From positions 1 through 64,000 of the forward strand of contig CAVUIT010000010.1 of the NCBI GenBank assembly GCA_963741625.1: 64,000 bases of DNA, in the 5' to 3' direction. Below are positions 17,803 through 26,486 of this stretch, piece after piece. The DNA is from CAWBBA01 sp963741625 (GTDB taxonomy: Bacteria; Desulfobacterota; Desulfomonilia; Desulfomonilales; Desulfomonilaceae). The notes beneath the pieces were generated by a model. The model saw only the letters and a program-made list of their open reading frames with translations, had not been told where the DNA came from and did no database searches. The position numbers and the translations under genes were made by a program. Position 1 is the stretch's first letter; every line of letters starts with the position of its first letter.

Positions 17803-20800
17803 ATGACCGGTGCTGAATTGCGTGAGTTGTTCCTCAAATACTTTGAGGAAAGAAACCATACACGTCTGGCAAGTTCGTCGCTGATCCCCACGGGGGACGC
17901 GACCCTCCTCTTCACCAACGCTGGGATGGTCCCATTCAAGGGGGTCTTTACCGGAGCGGAGAAACGTCCCTTCAATCGCGCGGTGACCGCGCAGAAATGC
18001 CTCAGAGTCAGCGGAAAACACAACGATTTGGAGAACGTGGGGCACACGGCCAGGCATCACACTTTTTTCGAAATGTTGGGCAATTTTTCTTTCGGGGACT
18101 ATTTCAAGGAAGATGCAATAGCCTTTGGATGGGAATTCTTAACCAAAACAGTGGGTCTCCCAAAGGAACTGCTTCATGTCACTATCTACAAGGACGACGA
18201 TGAAGCCTTCGAAATCTGGCGCAAGGTTCTGGGGGCCCGCAGCAACCCCATCACACGCTTGGGCGAGAAGGACAATTTCTGGAGCATGGGAGACACAGGT
18301 CCGTGCGGTCCCTGTTCGGAGATTCACATTGACATGGGAGAAGAATTCGGCTGTAGCGAGCCCGATTGCGCTCCGGGATGCGACTGCGACCGCTTTCTGG
18401 AACTTTGGAACCTCGTGTTCATGCAATACGACAGGGACGAGAGCGGAAAGATGACGCCGCTACCCAGACCGTCCATAGATACGGGATTGGGGCTGGAGCG
18501 TCTTGCTGCAGTAGTTCAGGGCAAGGTGAGCAACTGGGAGTCCGACTTGTTTCTCCTATCATCGAGGAGGTGGCGAGGCTCTCTGGAAATCGATACGGAC
18601 GTGTTCCGGACCACGACGTTGCGATGCGCGTGATTGCCGATCACCTGCGCTCTGCCACTTTCTTAATAGCTGATGGAATAGCACCGTCCAACGAAGACCG
18701 TGGATATGTCTTGCGTCGGATCCTCCGGCGAGCAATTAGGTACGGGATGCGCGTAGGTGTGGGAGAGCAAGCGATCCTATACGAAGTGGTGCCCGCAGTA
18801 GTAAAGGTTATGGGAGAGGCTTATCCTGAAGTGGTTGCAGCCCAGAATCGCGCCCAGCTCCTTATCCAGCGTGAAGAAGAACTTTTTCTGCGGACGCTGG
18901 GAAATGGCGAGATCAGAGCAGTCTACGAGATTGGAAAGGTGGCGAGCTCAGGTGGCAAGGTTGTGCCAGGTGAGATTGCTTTCCGGCTTTATGACACTTT
19001 CGGGTTCCCAATAGACATCACGTCGGACATTGCAAGGGATGCGGGGCTATCTGTTGACGAGGCCGGCTTTAACCGAAAAATGGCCCAGCAAAGAGAAATG
19101 GCACGCCAGGCCTGGGAGGGAATGGCTGGCGAAGAAGTGGACGTCCTGAAGAAAGTCGTGGAAGAAGGGGTTCAGAGCGAGTTCACCGGGTTATGAGACC
19201 ATGGAAGACACCGGGGCGATCACCACAATCGTCAAGGAAGGCCAGCGGGTGACCGAGGCAGTTGCAGGCGATCGGGTGGAAGTCATCACTGACAGGACGC
19301 CGTTCTATGGAGAGGCCGGCGGCCAAGTGGGGGATCACGGCATCATAAGCCGCAACGGAGACGAAATCGAGGTGGAGGATACGATAAAGCCTTTTCCGGA
19401 CGTTATCGTGCACCGGGGAGTGGTGAAGCAAGGTATCTTTCGTGTGGGTGATAAGGTCAATCTCAAAGTCCAGCCGGGTCTCCGACGTTCCATCATGGCC
19501 AACCATTCCGCAACTCATATCCTCCAGTGGGCACTTCGCGAGGTGCTGGGGGATCACGTAAAACAGAGCGGTTCTCTGGTGGAAGCTCAGCGGCTCCGTT
19601 TCGACTTCACCCATTTCTCGCCTCTCACCGCGGATGAACTGAGCAGAGTGGAAGAGCTGGTCAACGATAAGATCCAGGAGAATCTCGAAGTAGCCTCGAA
19701 GACCGTGCCCATCGAAGAGGCGATGAAAGAGGGTGCCATTGCACTCTTTGGAGAGAAATACGGCGACAGTGTCCGCATGGTGTCGATGGGAGACTTCAGC
19801 AAGGAGCTTTGTGGCGGGACCCACACGACACGGACGGGGGACATAGGTCTTTTCAAGATCGTCAGCACAAAGGGAATTGCTGCGGGTGTTCGTCGCATTG
19901 AGGCGCTGACAGGCAAGGCCGCCCTCAATTATGTGCGGTTCGTGGAAGAGGAGTTGCGGGAGGTATCCAAGCGTGTCCTAGGCAGCAAAGCTGCAGAGGT
20001 GGTTGTGGATTTGGACAGGGTACTGTCGACGAGTTCGCGGGTCTCTAAGGCTAACGAGCTCAGTCAGAAGATAAAAGACATACTTTTGATAAATCCGCAA
20101 ATCAGAGAGGCCGAAGCACTCAGACGTCAACAGCTTGCGGAAGTCCTTGAGGCGAATCCTGTGCTGAAAAAGGCTAACGCTGAACAACTGAGCCGGCAAT
20201 TCGATCAAGTGTTATCAGCGGTCTCAGGTCCCGGCAGGGCAGAGGAGCTTATGGGCCAGATAGTCGAAATTGCCCGACCAAGTGCCGAGGACAAATCCGA
20301 GAAGGCACGGGAAATGACACAGAAATTGGAAGAAATGCTTTCCGCGGTTCCTGAGTACCGGAAGGCAGTGGCAATGAGCCGGAAGGTGGAGGAAGTACTT
20401 TCTGAGCTTCCTTGGTATAAGCAGGCACAGGAAACGAACCGGAAGGTGGAGGAAGTGCTTTCTGAGCTTCCTTGGTACAAGAAGGCACAGGAAAAGAGTC
20501 GAAAGATGGAGGAAACGGTTTCCGCGGTTCCTGAGTACCGGAAGGCAGTGGCAATGAGCCGAACATTGCAGGAAATGATTTCTGAGTCTGCTGAGTACAA
20601 GAAGGCACAGGAAAAGAGTCGAAAGATGGAAGAAGTGCTTTCCGCAGTTCCTGAGTACCCGGAAGGCACTGGCGATGAGCCGTGTTCTCAGCGCCGTACT
20701 TCCCTCAACCCCTGATATCAAAGAGATGTTAAACTTTGCGCCACAAATCTGGAAACCGTCTTTGGAGAGCGTCGAATTGCTACGAAGAGTGGACAAATTG

Positions 20801-21217
20801 CTCGAAGAGAAGAAGAACAAAGAGCGTGAGGTCGAAGTCCTCAAGAAGAAGCTGGCCGGAAGCCATGCCACTGATATTCTTGAGGGAGTCCGCGAGGTCA
20901 AGGGTGTACGGGTGTTGACTCGGTTGGTCGAGGATGTCTCAAGTCCCAAAGACCTACGGGAATATGCCGATAGAGTAAAGGACAGACTGGGTTCAGGGAT
21001 TGCACTCCTGGGCGCAAAGACCGACGGCAAGGCTCTTCTCATAGCCCTCGTGACCAGCGACCTGACAAATCGGTTTCACGTGGGCAATATCGTAAAAAGG
21101 GCGGCCGAAATTCTAGGCGGATCCGGCGGAGGCAGACCCGACATGGCCCAGGCAGGAGGGCCACAGGTTGCTGATCTTGACCGGGCCCTGAAGTCAGTGG
21201 AGGAATTCTTTAGTTGA
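17803..21217 (+). CDS. alaS: Alanyl-tRNA synthetase with tandem-repeat insertion, three frameshifts
   Basis: Charges tRNA-Ala with alanine and hydrolyses mischarged Ser/Gly-tRNA. The class II catalytic core is at the start (TNAGMVPFKGVF, HHTFFEMLGNFSFGDYF, DTGPCGPCSEIH, DTGLGLERLAA). The editing domain has HSATHIL and CGGTHTT, and the C-Ala DHHA1 domain ends in GGGRPDMAQAGG. Three one-base breaks lie in short runs (18550-18552, 19191-19192, 20658-20660); correcting them gives one protein of about 1137 residues, some 250 longer than usual. The excess is a 20-residue repeat array (see 19981-20760). Being essential and conserved in every frame, it is read as functional with sequence errors. Confidence 0.9.
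19981..20760 (+). repeat. 60-base tandem repeat array inside alaS
   Basis: About thirteen units of about 60 bases (20 residues). The last six are close copies, for example SAVPEYRKAVAMSRKVEEVL, SELPWYKQAQETNRKVEEVL and SELPWYKKAQEKSRKMEETV; earlier units are diverged (PVLKKANAEQLSRQFDQVL). The 40 bases at 20341 and 20521 are identical, and so are the KKAQEKSRKMEE stretches at 20480 and 20600, pointing to recent duplication of multi-unit blocks. The units are predicted helical, with a Pro at each boundary. The array sits between the editing domain and the coiled-coil linker to C-Ala. Confidence 0.9.
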
Positions 21218-21276
21218 GACAATCGAAGGAGACGCCCACGAAGAATTAGTGGTAGTAGTCGCAAGGGGAACACACA

Positions 21277-21492
21277 ATGTCCGGGTCTCATGACGAGCCT
21301 GGACTGCGAGGCGAAGCAAAAATGGACATCAATGAGGGGAACGAGGTTTACGGCAGGATTACCCGTGTAATCAATGAATTGAAGATGGCGAGACAGTCGG
21401 TCACCATCTTCAAGGTAGTTGAGCTGACGGGTATCGACCAGTTCGTAGTATTCCAGTATTTCTACGAAAAGGGGTTGCTCAGGGGAAAGTGA
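21277..21492 (+). CDS. Small putative winged-helix protein
   Basis: 71 residues with AAGGGG 8 bases before the ATG; an internal ATG at 21322 is an alternative start. The segment VYGRITRVINELKMARQSVT, then VVELTGIDQFVVFQYFYEKG, has the spacing of a short HTH or winged helix. It starts 60 bases after alaS on the same strand. Function unknown; a regulatory role is inference. Confidence 0.5.
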   Translation: MSGSHDEPGLRGEAKMDINEGNEVYGRITRVINELKMARQSVTIFKVVELTGIDQFVVFQYFYEKGLLRGK

Positions 21493-21540
21493 CGGACTTG
21501 AGCATTGCACGGCCTTAGCAAGCCGGCAAAGCTGTCTTGC

Positions 21541-21714
21541 TTACCAGAACCAGAAGCCCCAGTGGGGATCGTGAGGCCCAACGGTGCTTGCAGGGTAAGC
21601 GTAGTTTTCGGGCCAGTTGGAGTACCACTGGTTGTACCATCCGGGATAGGCTATCCAGCCGACAAACGCCAGTATAAGCAGAACGCGTGCGAAATGTCGA
21701 TATGCACGGAACAT
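21541..21714 (-). CDS. Tryptophan-rich small membrane or secreted protein
   Basis: GGAGG lies 7 bases before the ATG at 21714. The 57 residues start MFRAYRHFARVLLILAFVGW, a signal anchor, and continue with an aromatic tail (GWYNQWYSNWPENYAY, HWGFWFW) containing nine tryptophans overall. It points away from alaS. No family recognised, but the ribosome site, anchor and composition are consistent with a real gene. Confidence 0.55.
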   Translation of the reverse strand: MFRAYRHFARVLLILAFVGWIAYPGWYNQWYSNWPENYAYPASTVGPHDPHWGFWFW

Positions 21715-22063
21715 GGGAAAACCTCCGTATAATGCGCACTCATCTTGACATAAATTAATACTATTTTACAGTATGTTAGCATATAAGTCAATAGTTAGAA
21801 TTAGGTAACCGTTAGATTTTGGACGGGAATAAAGGGCCTTTAGTCTGTAATAATTTGTGATTTACTTACGCTTACTAGGCAGGCCGTATGTGCGCCGACT
21901 TCAGGCTGTATCGTGATCGGGAATAGCCCTGGCTTGTCATGCCCAGCGGACGCGGGAATGTCAAAAACCTGAACGAGAAGAAATCCGATCTGGCTGACTG
22001 CCGATCTATGGCTTTCGGCCAAAAGATGCTAGAATGTCTTCCAGGCAGGAGGGGGACTACGGA
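21715..22063. other. Intergenic, divergent promoter region
   Basis: Lies between the divergent small membrane protein and the first PilZ gene. Positions 21745-21800 are A+T-rich and probably hold promoter elements, but no clear -35/-10 pair stands out. No repeat or gene seen. Confidence 0.3.
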
Positions 22064-22618
22064 GTGAAGCGGCAAATCAACGCGAAAGAGATGGTTGACG
22101 ATCTCCGATCGGGAAATACCGACTCTGAATTGATGGAGAAATATGAGCTTTCACCCAAAGCCCTTCAGGCCATTTGTCGGAAGCTCGTGGCCCGCCAAGC
22201 TATCAGTCAGTCTGAACTCTACGAGAGATCCCCATTATTCAGGGAGCGAGCCGATCAAATCAGCGCACGAAAGTGTCCCAGAGCGGGCCTGTCCATTCAC
22301 ATACCAATATATGACCTTCAGGCTTCGGCTACCGGTTTATTGAGGGATATCTCTGAAACGGGGCTGCGCGTGGCCGGGATCGAGTCGAGCGTGGGTCAAA
22401 TAAAGACGTTTCAAATTCCAATAGATACATTCATGCAGGCCGATCCTTTGTTAGTTGTCACCAAGTGCAAATGGGTGAAAACACAGGGCAAGAACCGGAG
22501 ATACCCTGTAGCGGGATTCGAGATAATGGATCTGTCAGAGAAGGACAGAAAGAGTATCGGAGAATTCATTAAGTTATTGCTGCTGAGTAATTCGGGAGAA
22601 TGGCAATCTCTTGCCTGA
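22064..22618 (+). CDS. PilZ-domain protein with N-terminal recurring module
   Basis: The GTG start at 22064 is preferred: GGAGGGGG lies 8 bases upstream and the first residues (VKRQINAKEMVDDLRSG) align with its paralogues. Residues 1-50 form a short helical module (SELMEKYELSPKALQAICRK). The rest is a PilZ domain with RKCPR and DISETG, the RxxxR and (D/N)xSxxG c-di-GMP contacts. It probably senses c-di-GMP in the cytoplasm; output unknown. Closely related to 23405-23965. Confidence 0.8.
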   Translation: MKRQINAKEMVDDLRSGNTDSELMEKYELSPKALQAICRKLVARQAISQSELYERSPLFRERADQISARKCPRAGLSIHIPIYDLQASATGLLRDISETGLRVAGIESSVGQIKTFQIPIDTFMQADPLLVVTKCKWVKTQGKNRRYPVAGFEIMDLSEKDRKSIGEFIKLLLLSNSGEWQSLA

Positions 22619-22816
22619 CAAGCGCCGGAAACGATAAGCCTTGGGGGGAACGCGTCCTAAATGTCGATTCCACTTTGTCTACATGTGGCGAATCCATTCC
22701 AGACCACCAACATCAGGAAAAGGTGTTTCGGGCGAACGGCCCGGAATTTTGTGCCAATTTGACAATCCCTCATGATATATTACCGTCACAACTTCTTCGT
22801 AGGGGCTTAGTGATCC

Positions 22817-23128
22817 GTGGCGAAAAAGACGATCAAAGCGCGGGAACTGCTTTCCGACATCAGGGCTGGGGTGGATGATGCGGGCCTGATGGAGAAGTAC
22901 GGCCTTTCGGCCCGAGGAATTCTTCAGGCCCTGAACCGACTCATCGCGGAAGGCCTCATGTCGCCGTCGGAGCTTGTCGAACGCAGGTCCTTGGCCAAAA
23001 CTGTTTACATGCCGGTGTTCAACTGTCCGGCCTGCGGTGATTGCCATTTCGAGAAGGTGGAGAGGTGTCCGCGTTGTGGTTCAAAAATGAAAACACTGAA
23101 AGAGGATAAGTCCGACTCCAGCTATTAA
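22817..23128 (+). CDS. Recurring N-terminal module fused to a zinc ribbon
   Basis: About 103 residues from a GTG start. Residues 5-55 (ARELLSDIRAGVDDAGLMEK, then YGLSARGILQALNRLIAEG) match the module of the flanking PilZ proteins. The C-terminus has CPACGDC and CPRCGSK, a four-cysteine zinc ribbon in place of PilZ. It suggests the module is a portable partner-binding or DNA-binding unit. Function unknown. Confidence 0.7.
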   Translation: MAKKTIKARELLSDIRAGVDDAGLMEKYGLSARGILQALNRLIAEGLMSPSELVERRSLAKTVYMPVFNCPACGDCHFEKVERCPRCGSKMKTLKEDKSDSSY

Positions 23129-23203
23129 CATTGGTTCATCAGCACCTTTGAAGGTGTGACACCTGCAATGCCCTAAGACGAAAGATCGGGAAGGGCGTTT
23201 AGC

Positions 23204-23311
23204 GTGAAGCGAGACATTGTTGCATGGACTGGGCTGGCGGACATCCATTCCGGCATCCTGGACCCCGAGTTGATGAAGGTATACCAGGTCCGCGCTGTGG
23301 GGGCGAGGTGA
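23204..23311 (+). pseudogene. Truncated fourth copy of the module
   Basis: From a GTG, 35 residues (VKRDIVAWTGLADIHSGILD, then PELMKVYQV) align with the first 30 residues of the neighbours (KR.I....DIRSG..D.ELM.KY.), then stop. It is probably a decayed tandem duplicate. Confidence 0.45.
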
Positions 23312-23404
23312 AGAACTGAATGCGAAAAGCCCCATGTGGTGCCCATTGAACCTGTCTTTCCTGGGAGTTTCTGGATAATCCTGGGAGGTTACAGGGGGGA
23401 GACG

Positions 23405-23965
23405 ATGGAGAAGAAGCGACAAATCAACGGGAAAGATGTTATTAATGACCTCCGATCTGGGATGGCTGACTGGCAACTGCAGGTAAAATACAAGATTTCG
23501 ACTAAGAGCCTTCGGTCTATTTTCCGGAGGCTTGTGAAGTCTAATGCTGTCAGTCACTCCGAACTGTACGAGAGTTCCCCACTATACAGAGAGAAAACTG
23601 ATCACCTCCGAGCACGAAAACACCCTAGGGCCGACTTGGACGTGTATGTACCCGTATATGATATTGTAGATTCGGCTATTGGCGTGTTGAGGGACATCTC
23701 GGAAAGCGGACTCAGGGTGGCGGGGGTTAACGCGAGCGTCGGACAAGCCAAGACATTTCAGATTCCCGTCGACATGTTGATAGAGGCTCCGCCTCTCCTG
23801 GTTATGGCTGAGTGCAAATGGGTGGAAATAAAGAGGAAGAACCGAGAATATTCAATAGCCGGGTTCGAGATAGTCAATCTTCCAGAGAATGACTGCAAGA
23901 TTCTCAAAGATTATATTAAGCTATTGCTTCTTAGCACATCGGGTGAATGGCAACTTATGGACTGA
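23405..23965 (+). CDS. PilZ-domain protein, second paralogue
   Basis: The ATG at 23405 follows GGGGGGAG. MEKKRQINGKDVINDLRSGM begins the same N-terminal module; the PilZ part carries RKHPR and DISESG, intact c-di-GMP motifs. Most positions match 22064-22618, including FQIP and CKWV blocks, so the two arose by tandem duplication. Likely a cytoplasmic c-di-GMP sensor. Confidence 0.8.
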   Translation: MEKKRQINGKDVINDLRSGMADWQLQVKYKISTKSLRSIFRRLVKSNAVSHSELYESSPLYREKTDHLRARKHPRADLDVYVPVYDIVDSAIGVLRDISESGLRVAGVNASVGQAKTFQIPVDMLIEAPPLLVMAECKWVEIKRKNREYSIAGFEIVNLPENDCKILKDYIKLLLLSTSGEWQLMD

Positions 23966-24087
23966 GATTTCCTTCCCGCGGGACGCGGGACTTCACTCCT
24001 CGCAACGACAGGGTAATCAAATCGAACTACAAAACTTGGCAACCGATATATGCACTGCGTCGGAGAGCGCATTCCCTTGGAGGTGCT

Positions 24088-26361
24088 TTATCTTGCCCGT
24101 TTGATGCCCAGTCTCTCCAGTAATCCCTTCTTTGTAGGCTTGCCGGGGGTGCGCAGCTCATCTTGTATTCTTTCCAGCGCTTCGAGCAATTCCTGCGTGT
24201 TGGCGAACCTTTCGTCACGATTCTTTGCGGTCATTTTCTGAAGCAGTTTGAACACGGAGTCGGGCACGGGTGGATCCACATCCTTGAATGGCGGCAATGG
24301 CTCGTGGACATGTTTCTGGAAGATGACATAGGCCGATTCTCCATGAAAAGGCGGGGAACCGTTCAGCAAATGGTATAAGGTTATTCCCAGGGAGTAGAAG
24401 TCTGAGCGGATATCCAGATTTCGGGCGCCTTTAGCCTGTTCCGGGGAAAAATACAACGGAGTGCCGCATGCGATTCCTGTCTGTGTTATGCCGGAGTCTT
24501 GCGAGTCCAGATAATTCTTGGCCAGACCGAGGTCGGCAAGTGTTGCTTCCCCCTTCTTGGTGAAGAGAATGTTAGCCGGCTTGATATCACGGTGCAGGAT
24601 GTTGTTTTCTTCGGCAACACTCAAGGCTCGGGTAATTTCAAACGCTATTTGCAGGACCTTGTCGACGGGAAACCGCCCGATTCTGGCAAGCATGGAAGCT
24701 GCATTGCCGCCGTCTACGTAGGGCATTATAAGGTAATGATGCCCATCCTCCAGTCCCACATTCATGACGCCGACAATGTTCGGATGTTGCATTTTGGCCG
24801 CAGACCGTGCCTCCCGTATGAAACGTTTGACAAAGATCGGGTCTTTATCCGCGAGGTGAGCGTGAAGGACTTTGACGGCCACGGGGATATCCAGGGCTAT
24901 GTGTTGCCCCTTGAACACACCGCCCATGCCGCCTCCACCTATTTTGTAGAAGAGCCGACATCCTCCTACCGTTCGCCCAATTAGCTGGTCGGCAAGGCTG
25001 TCGGATCTCGTGTCGGCATCCGGGACTTTCACAATGTTCCCGCAGTTTGCGCACTTACCCTCGCGTCCAACGTACCGCCTTGGGACGACGTGTACGTGGC
25101 CGCATTCGCAGGCAAACCGAACCCTCGGCCGGGCCTGCAGTTCAGTCGGCGGAATCGCCCCACTCCCGTCAGCCTGGTCCTCAGTAGGGAGGAGATCTGT
25201 TTCATTCCCGAACTCGGGCAGCAGAGCCGTTTCCATCGAACGGATAGCGTCCAGCTCCAGATTCGCGAACACACTGGTGCTGAACTCCTTTCTCTGCTCT
25301 AGAAAGGACGGATCCTGTAACGCTCTATCGATGAATGTCTTCAGTGTGACCTCTCCACCGGGGAGAAACGAGACGAACTGCGCTTTCACCATGCCTGATT
25401 TGTCATCCTGTCCCTTGGAGGACGTTTCAGCCGCCCTTGATATAACCCAGACAGGTTCGCTAACTTCTGGAAAAGGCAGATGAATCTGCAGTGCCAGTGA
25501 GGCGCCGGGAGCTACTCGTTCAGGCAAATCCAGCAGTATCCAGCCATAAGAAAGACGCGACGACGTCCCCTCCCGCCAATTCTTGTTATCCACCGAATAG
25601 CTGACAGGGGTCTTCAAGGAAATTTCCGACGGAGGTTCCTCGACAGGAGGGCCGGGCGGCGTGCTAGGTGCCTTATCCTCATCGAGGTCGGTAGAATCTG
25701 CCACGATGGGCTCGCGGTAGATCTTTCCAGTTTCCACATCCTCGACGAGGACCTCTAAATTGAGCTCAGTATCGACTGACGAAAGGGCATCCAGGATCTG
25801 GTCGTAGTTTTCGATAAAGCCCTTTTGGTCATCTGATACCCTTGAAAGCAGGTTGCGGGCCATGCTGACGAGACCCTGTTCGACGAAAGAGCTGACAAGG
25901 TCGGAGATTATGCCTCCCTTTTCCGACAACGTGAGAGTTCGGTCAGCCAGAATTTCGTCCCAGAGTCCTCGCGTCTCGTCGACTTTCTCCAACTGAATGA
26001 GACATGTCGCCGAATAACGGAAAAGGTCCGCATGGAATGCAGGCGACGAGGCAAGGGCTTTTCTGAATTCTTCCAGGGCCTCTTCGTACAGGCTCATACC
26101 CATGTACGCCACGCCCAGGTCCAGGGCTAGCCGAGGGGAAAGGTCGTCGGACGGAGAGCCCCTGGACGCGCTAGTCTCTTCCATCTTTCTCAAGAACTGA
26201 ATGTGAACTATTTTCGCTCGTGCCTTGCGATTGTCCGGTTCCCCGGTGAGAATGTTTTGGTAGACAAGAATAGCATGATCGTACAGCCCTTGGGCCTCAT
26301 AAAGCTCTGCTTCCTGCCACATGCGGGTCAGGTCGTCTTTGCCGATATGGGAATTGCTCAT
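24088..26361 (-). CDS. Ser/Thr protein kinase with TPR and PilZ-like regions
   Basis: 757 residues, intact. Residues 10-180 form TPR-like helices (EAQGLYDHAILVYQNIL, SLYEEALEEFRKALAS). Residues 250-370 are a beta-rich region of PilZ type (SRLSYGWILLDLPERVAPGA). A zinc ribbon follows (FACECGHVHV, GKCANCGNIV). The kinase starts near 470: GGGGMGGVFKG, VAVKVLH, ILHRDIKPANIL, LADLGLAK, GTPLYFSPEQ. All catalytic residues are present. There is no membrane segment, so it is cytoplasmic. It lies tail-to-tail with the PilZ genes and upstream of a PP2C/FHA pair, hinting at one phospho-signalling network. Confidence 0.85.
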   Translation of the reverse strand: MSNSHIGKDDLTRMWQEAELYEAQGLYDHAILVYQNILTGEPDNRKARAKIVHIQFLRKMEETSASRGSPSDDLSPRLALDLGVAYMGMSLYEEALEEFRKALASSPAFHADLFRYSATCLIQLEKVDETRGLWDEILADRTLTLSEKGGIISDLVSSFVEQGLVSMARNLLSRVSDDQKGFIENYDQILDALSSVDTELNLEVLVEDVETGKIYREPIVADSTDLDEDKAPSTPPGPPVEEPPSEISLKTPVSYSVDNKNWREGTSSRLSYGWILLDLPERVAPGASLALQIHLPFPEVSEPVWVISRAAETSSKGQDDKSGMVKAQFVSFLPGGEVTLKTFIDRALQDPSFLEQRKEFSTSVFANLELDAIRSMETALLPEFGNETDLLPTEDQADGSGAIPPTELQARPRVRFACECGHVHVVPRRYVGREGKCANCGNIVKVPDADTRSDSLADQLIGRTVGGCRLFYKIGGGGMGGVFKGQHIALDIPVAVKVLHAHLADKDPIFVKRFIREARSAAKMQHPNIVGVMNVGLEDGHHYLIMPYVDGGNAASMLARIGRFPVDKVLQIAFEITRALSVAEENNILHRDIKPANILFTKKGEATLADLGLAKNYLDSQDSGITQTGIACGTPLYFSPEQAKGARNLDIRSDFYSLGITLYHLLNGSPPFHGESAYVIFQKHVHEPLPPFKDVDPPVPDSVFKLLQKMTAKNRDERFANTQELLEALERIQDELRTPGKPTKKGLLERLGIKRAR

Positions 26362-26486
26362 GCCCGTCCTGTTTCAGGTCATCCTTGGATCCTGGATTGG
26401 CCCCTCCTCTAATCGAGAGCTGGATTCGACAAGGATGTCCCTCTCTGAGGAAGGATCATAACAAATTAATGCAGCGTTGTCAGGCT

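Noticed and set aside
20281..20700. Possible CRISPR array in the 60-base periodicity
   Set aside because: There are no unique spacers; the units are contiguous and in frame with alaS, and encode a regular 20-residue repeat.
20205..21042. Long minus-strand open frames opposite alaS
   Set aside because: They are shadows created by the repeat composition of the alaS coding strand.
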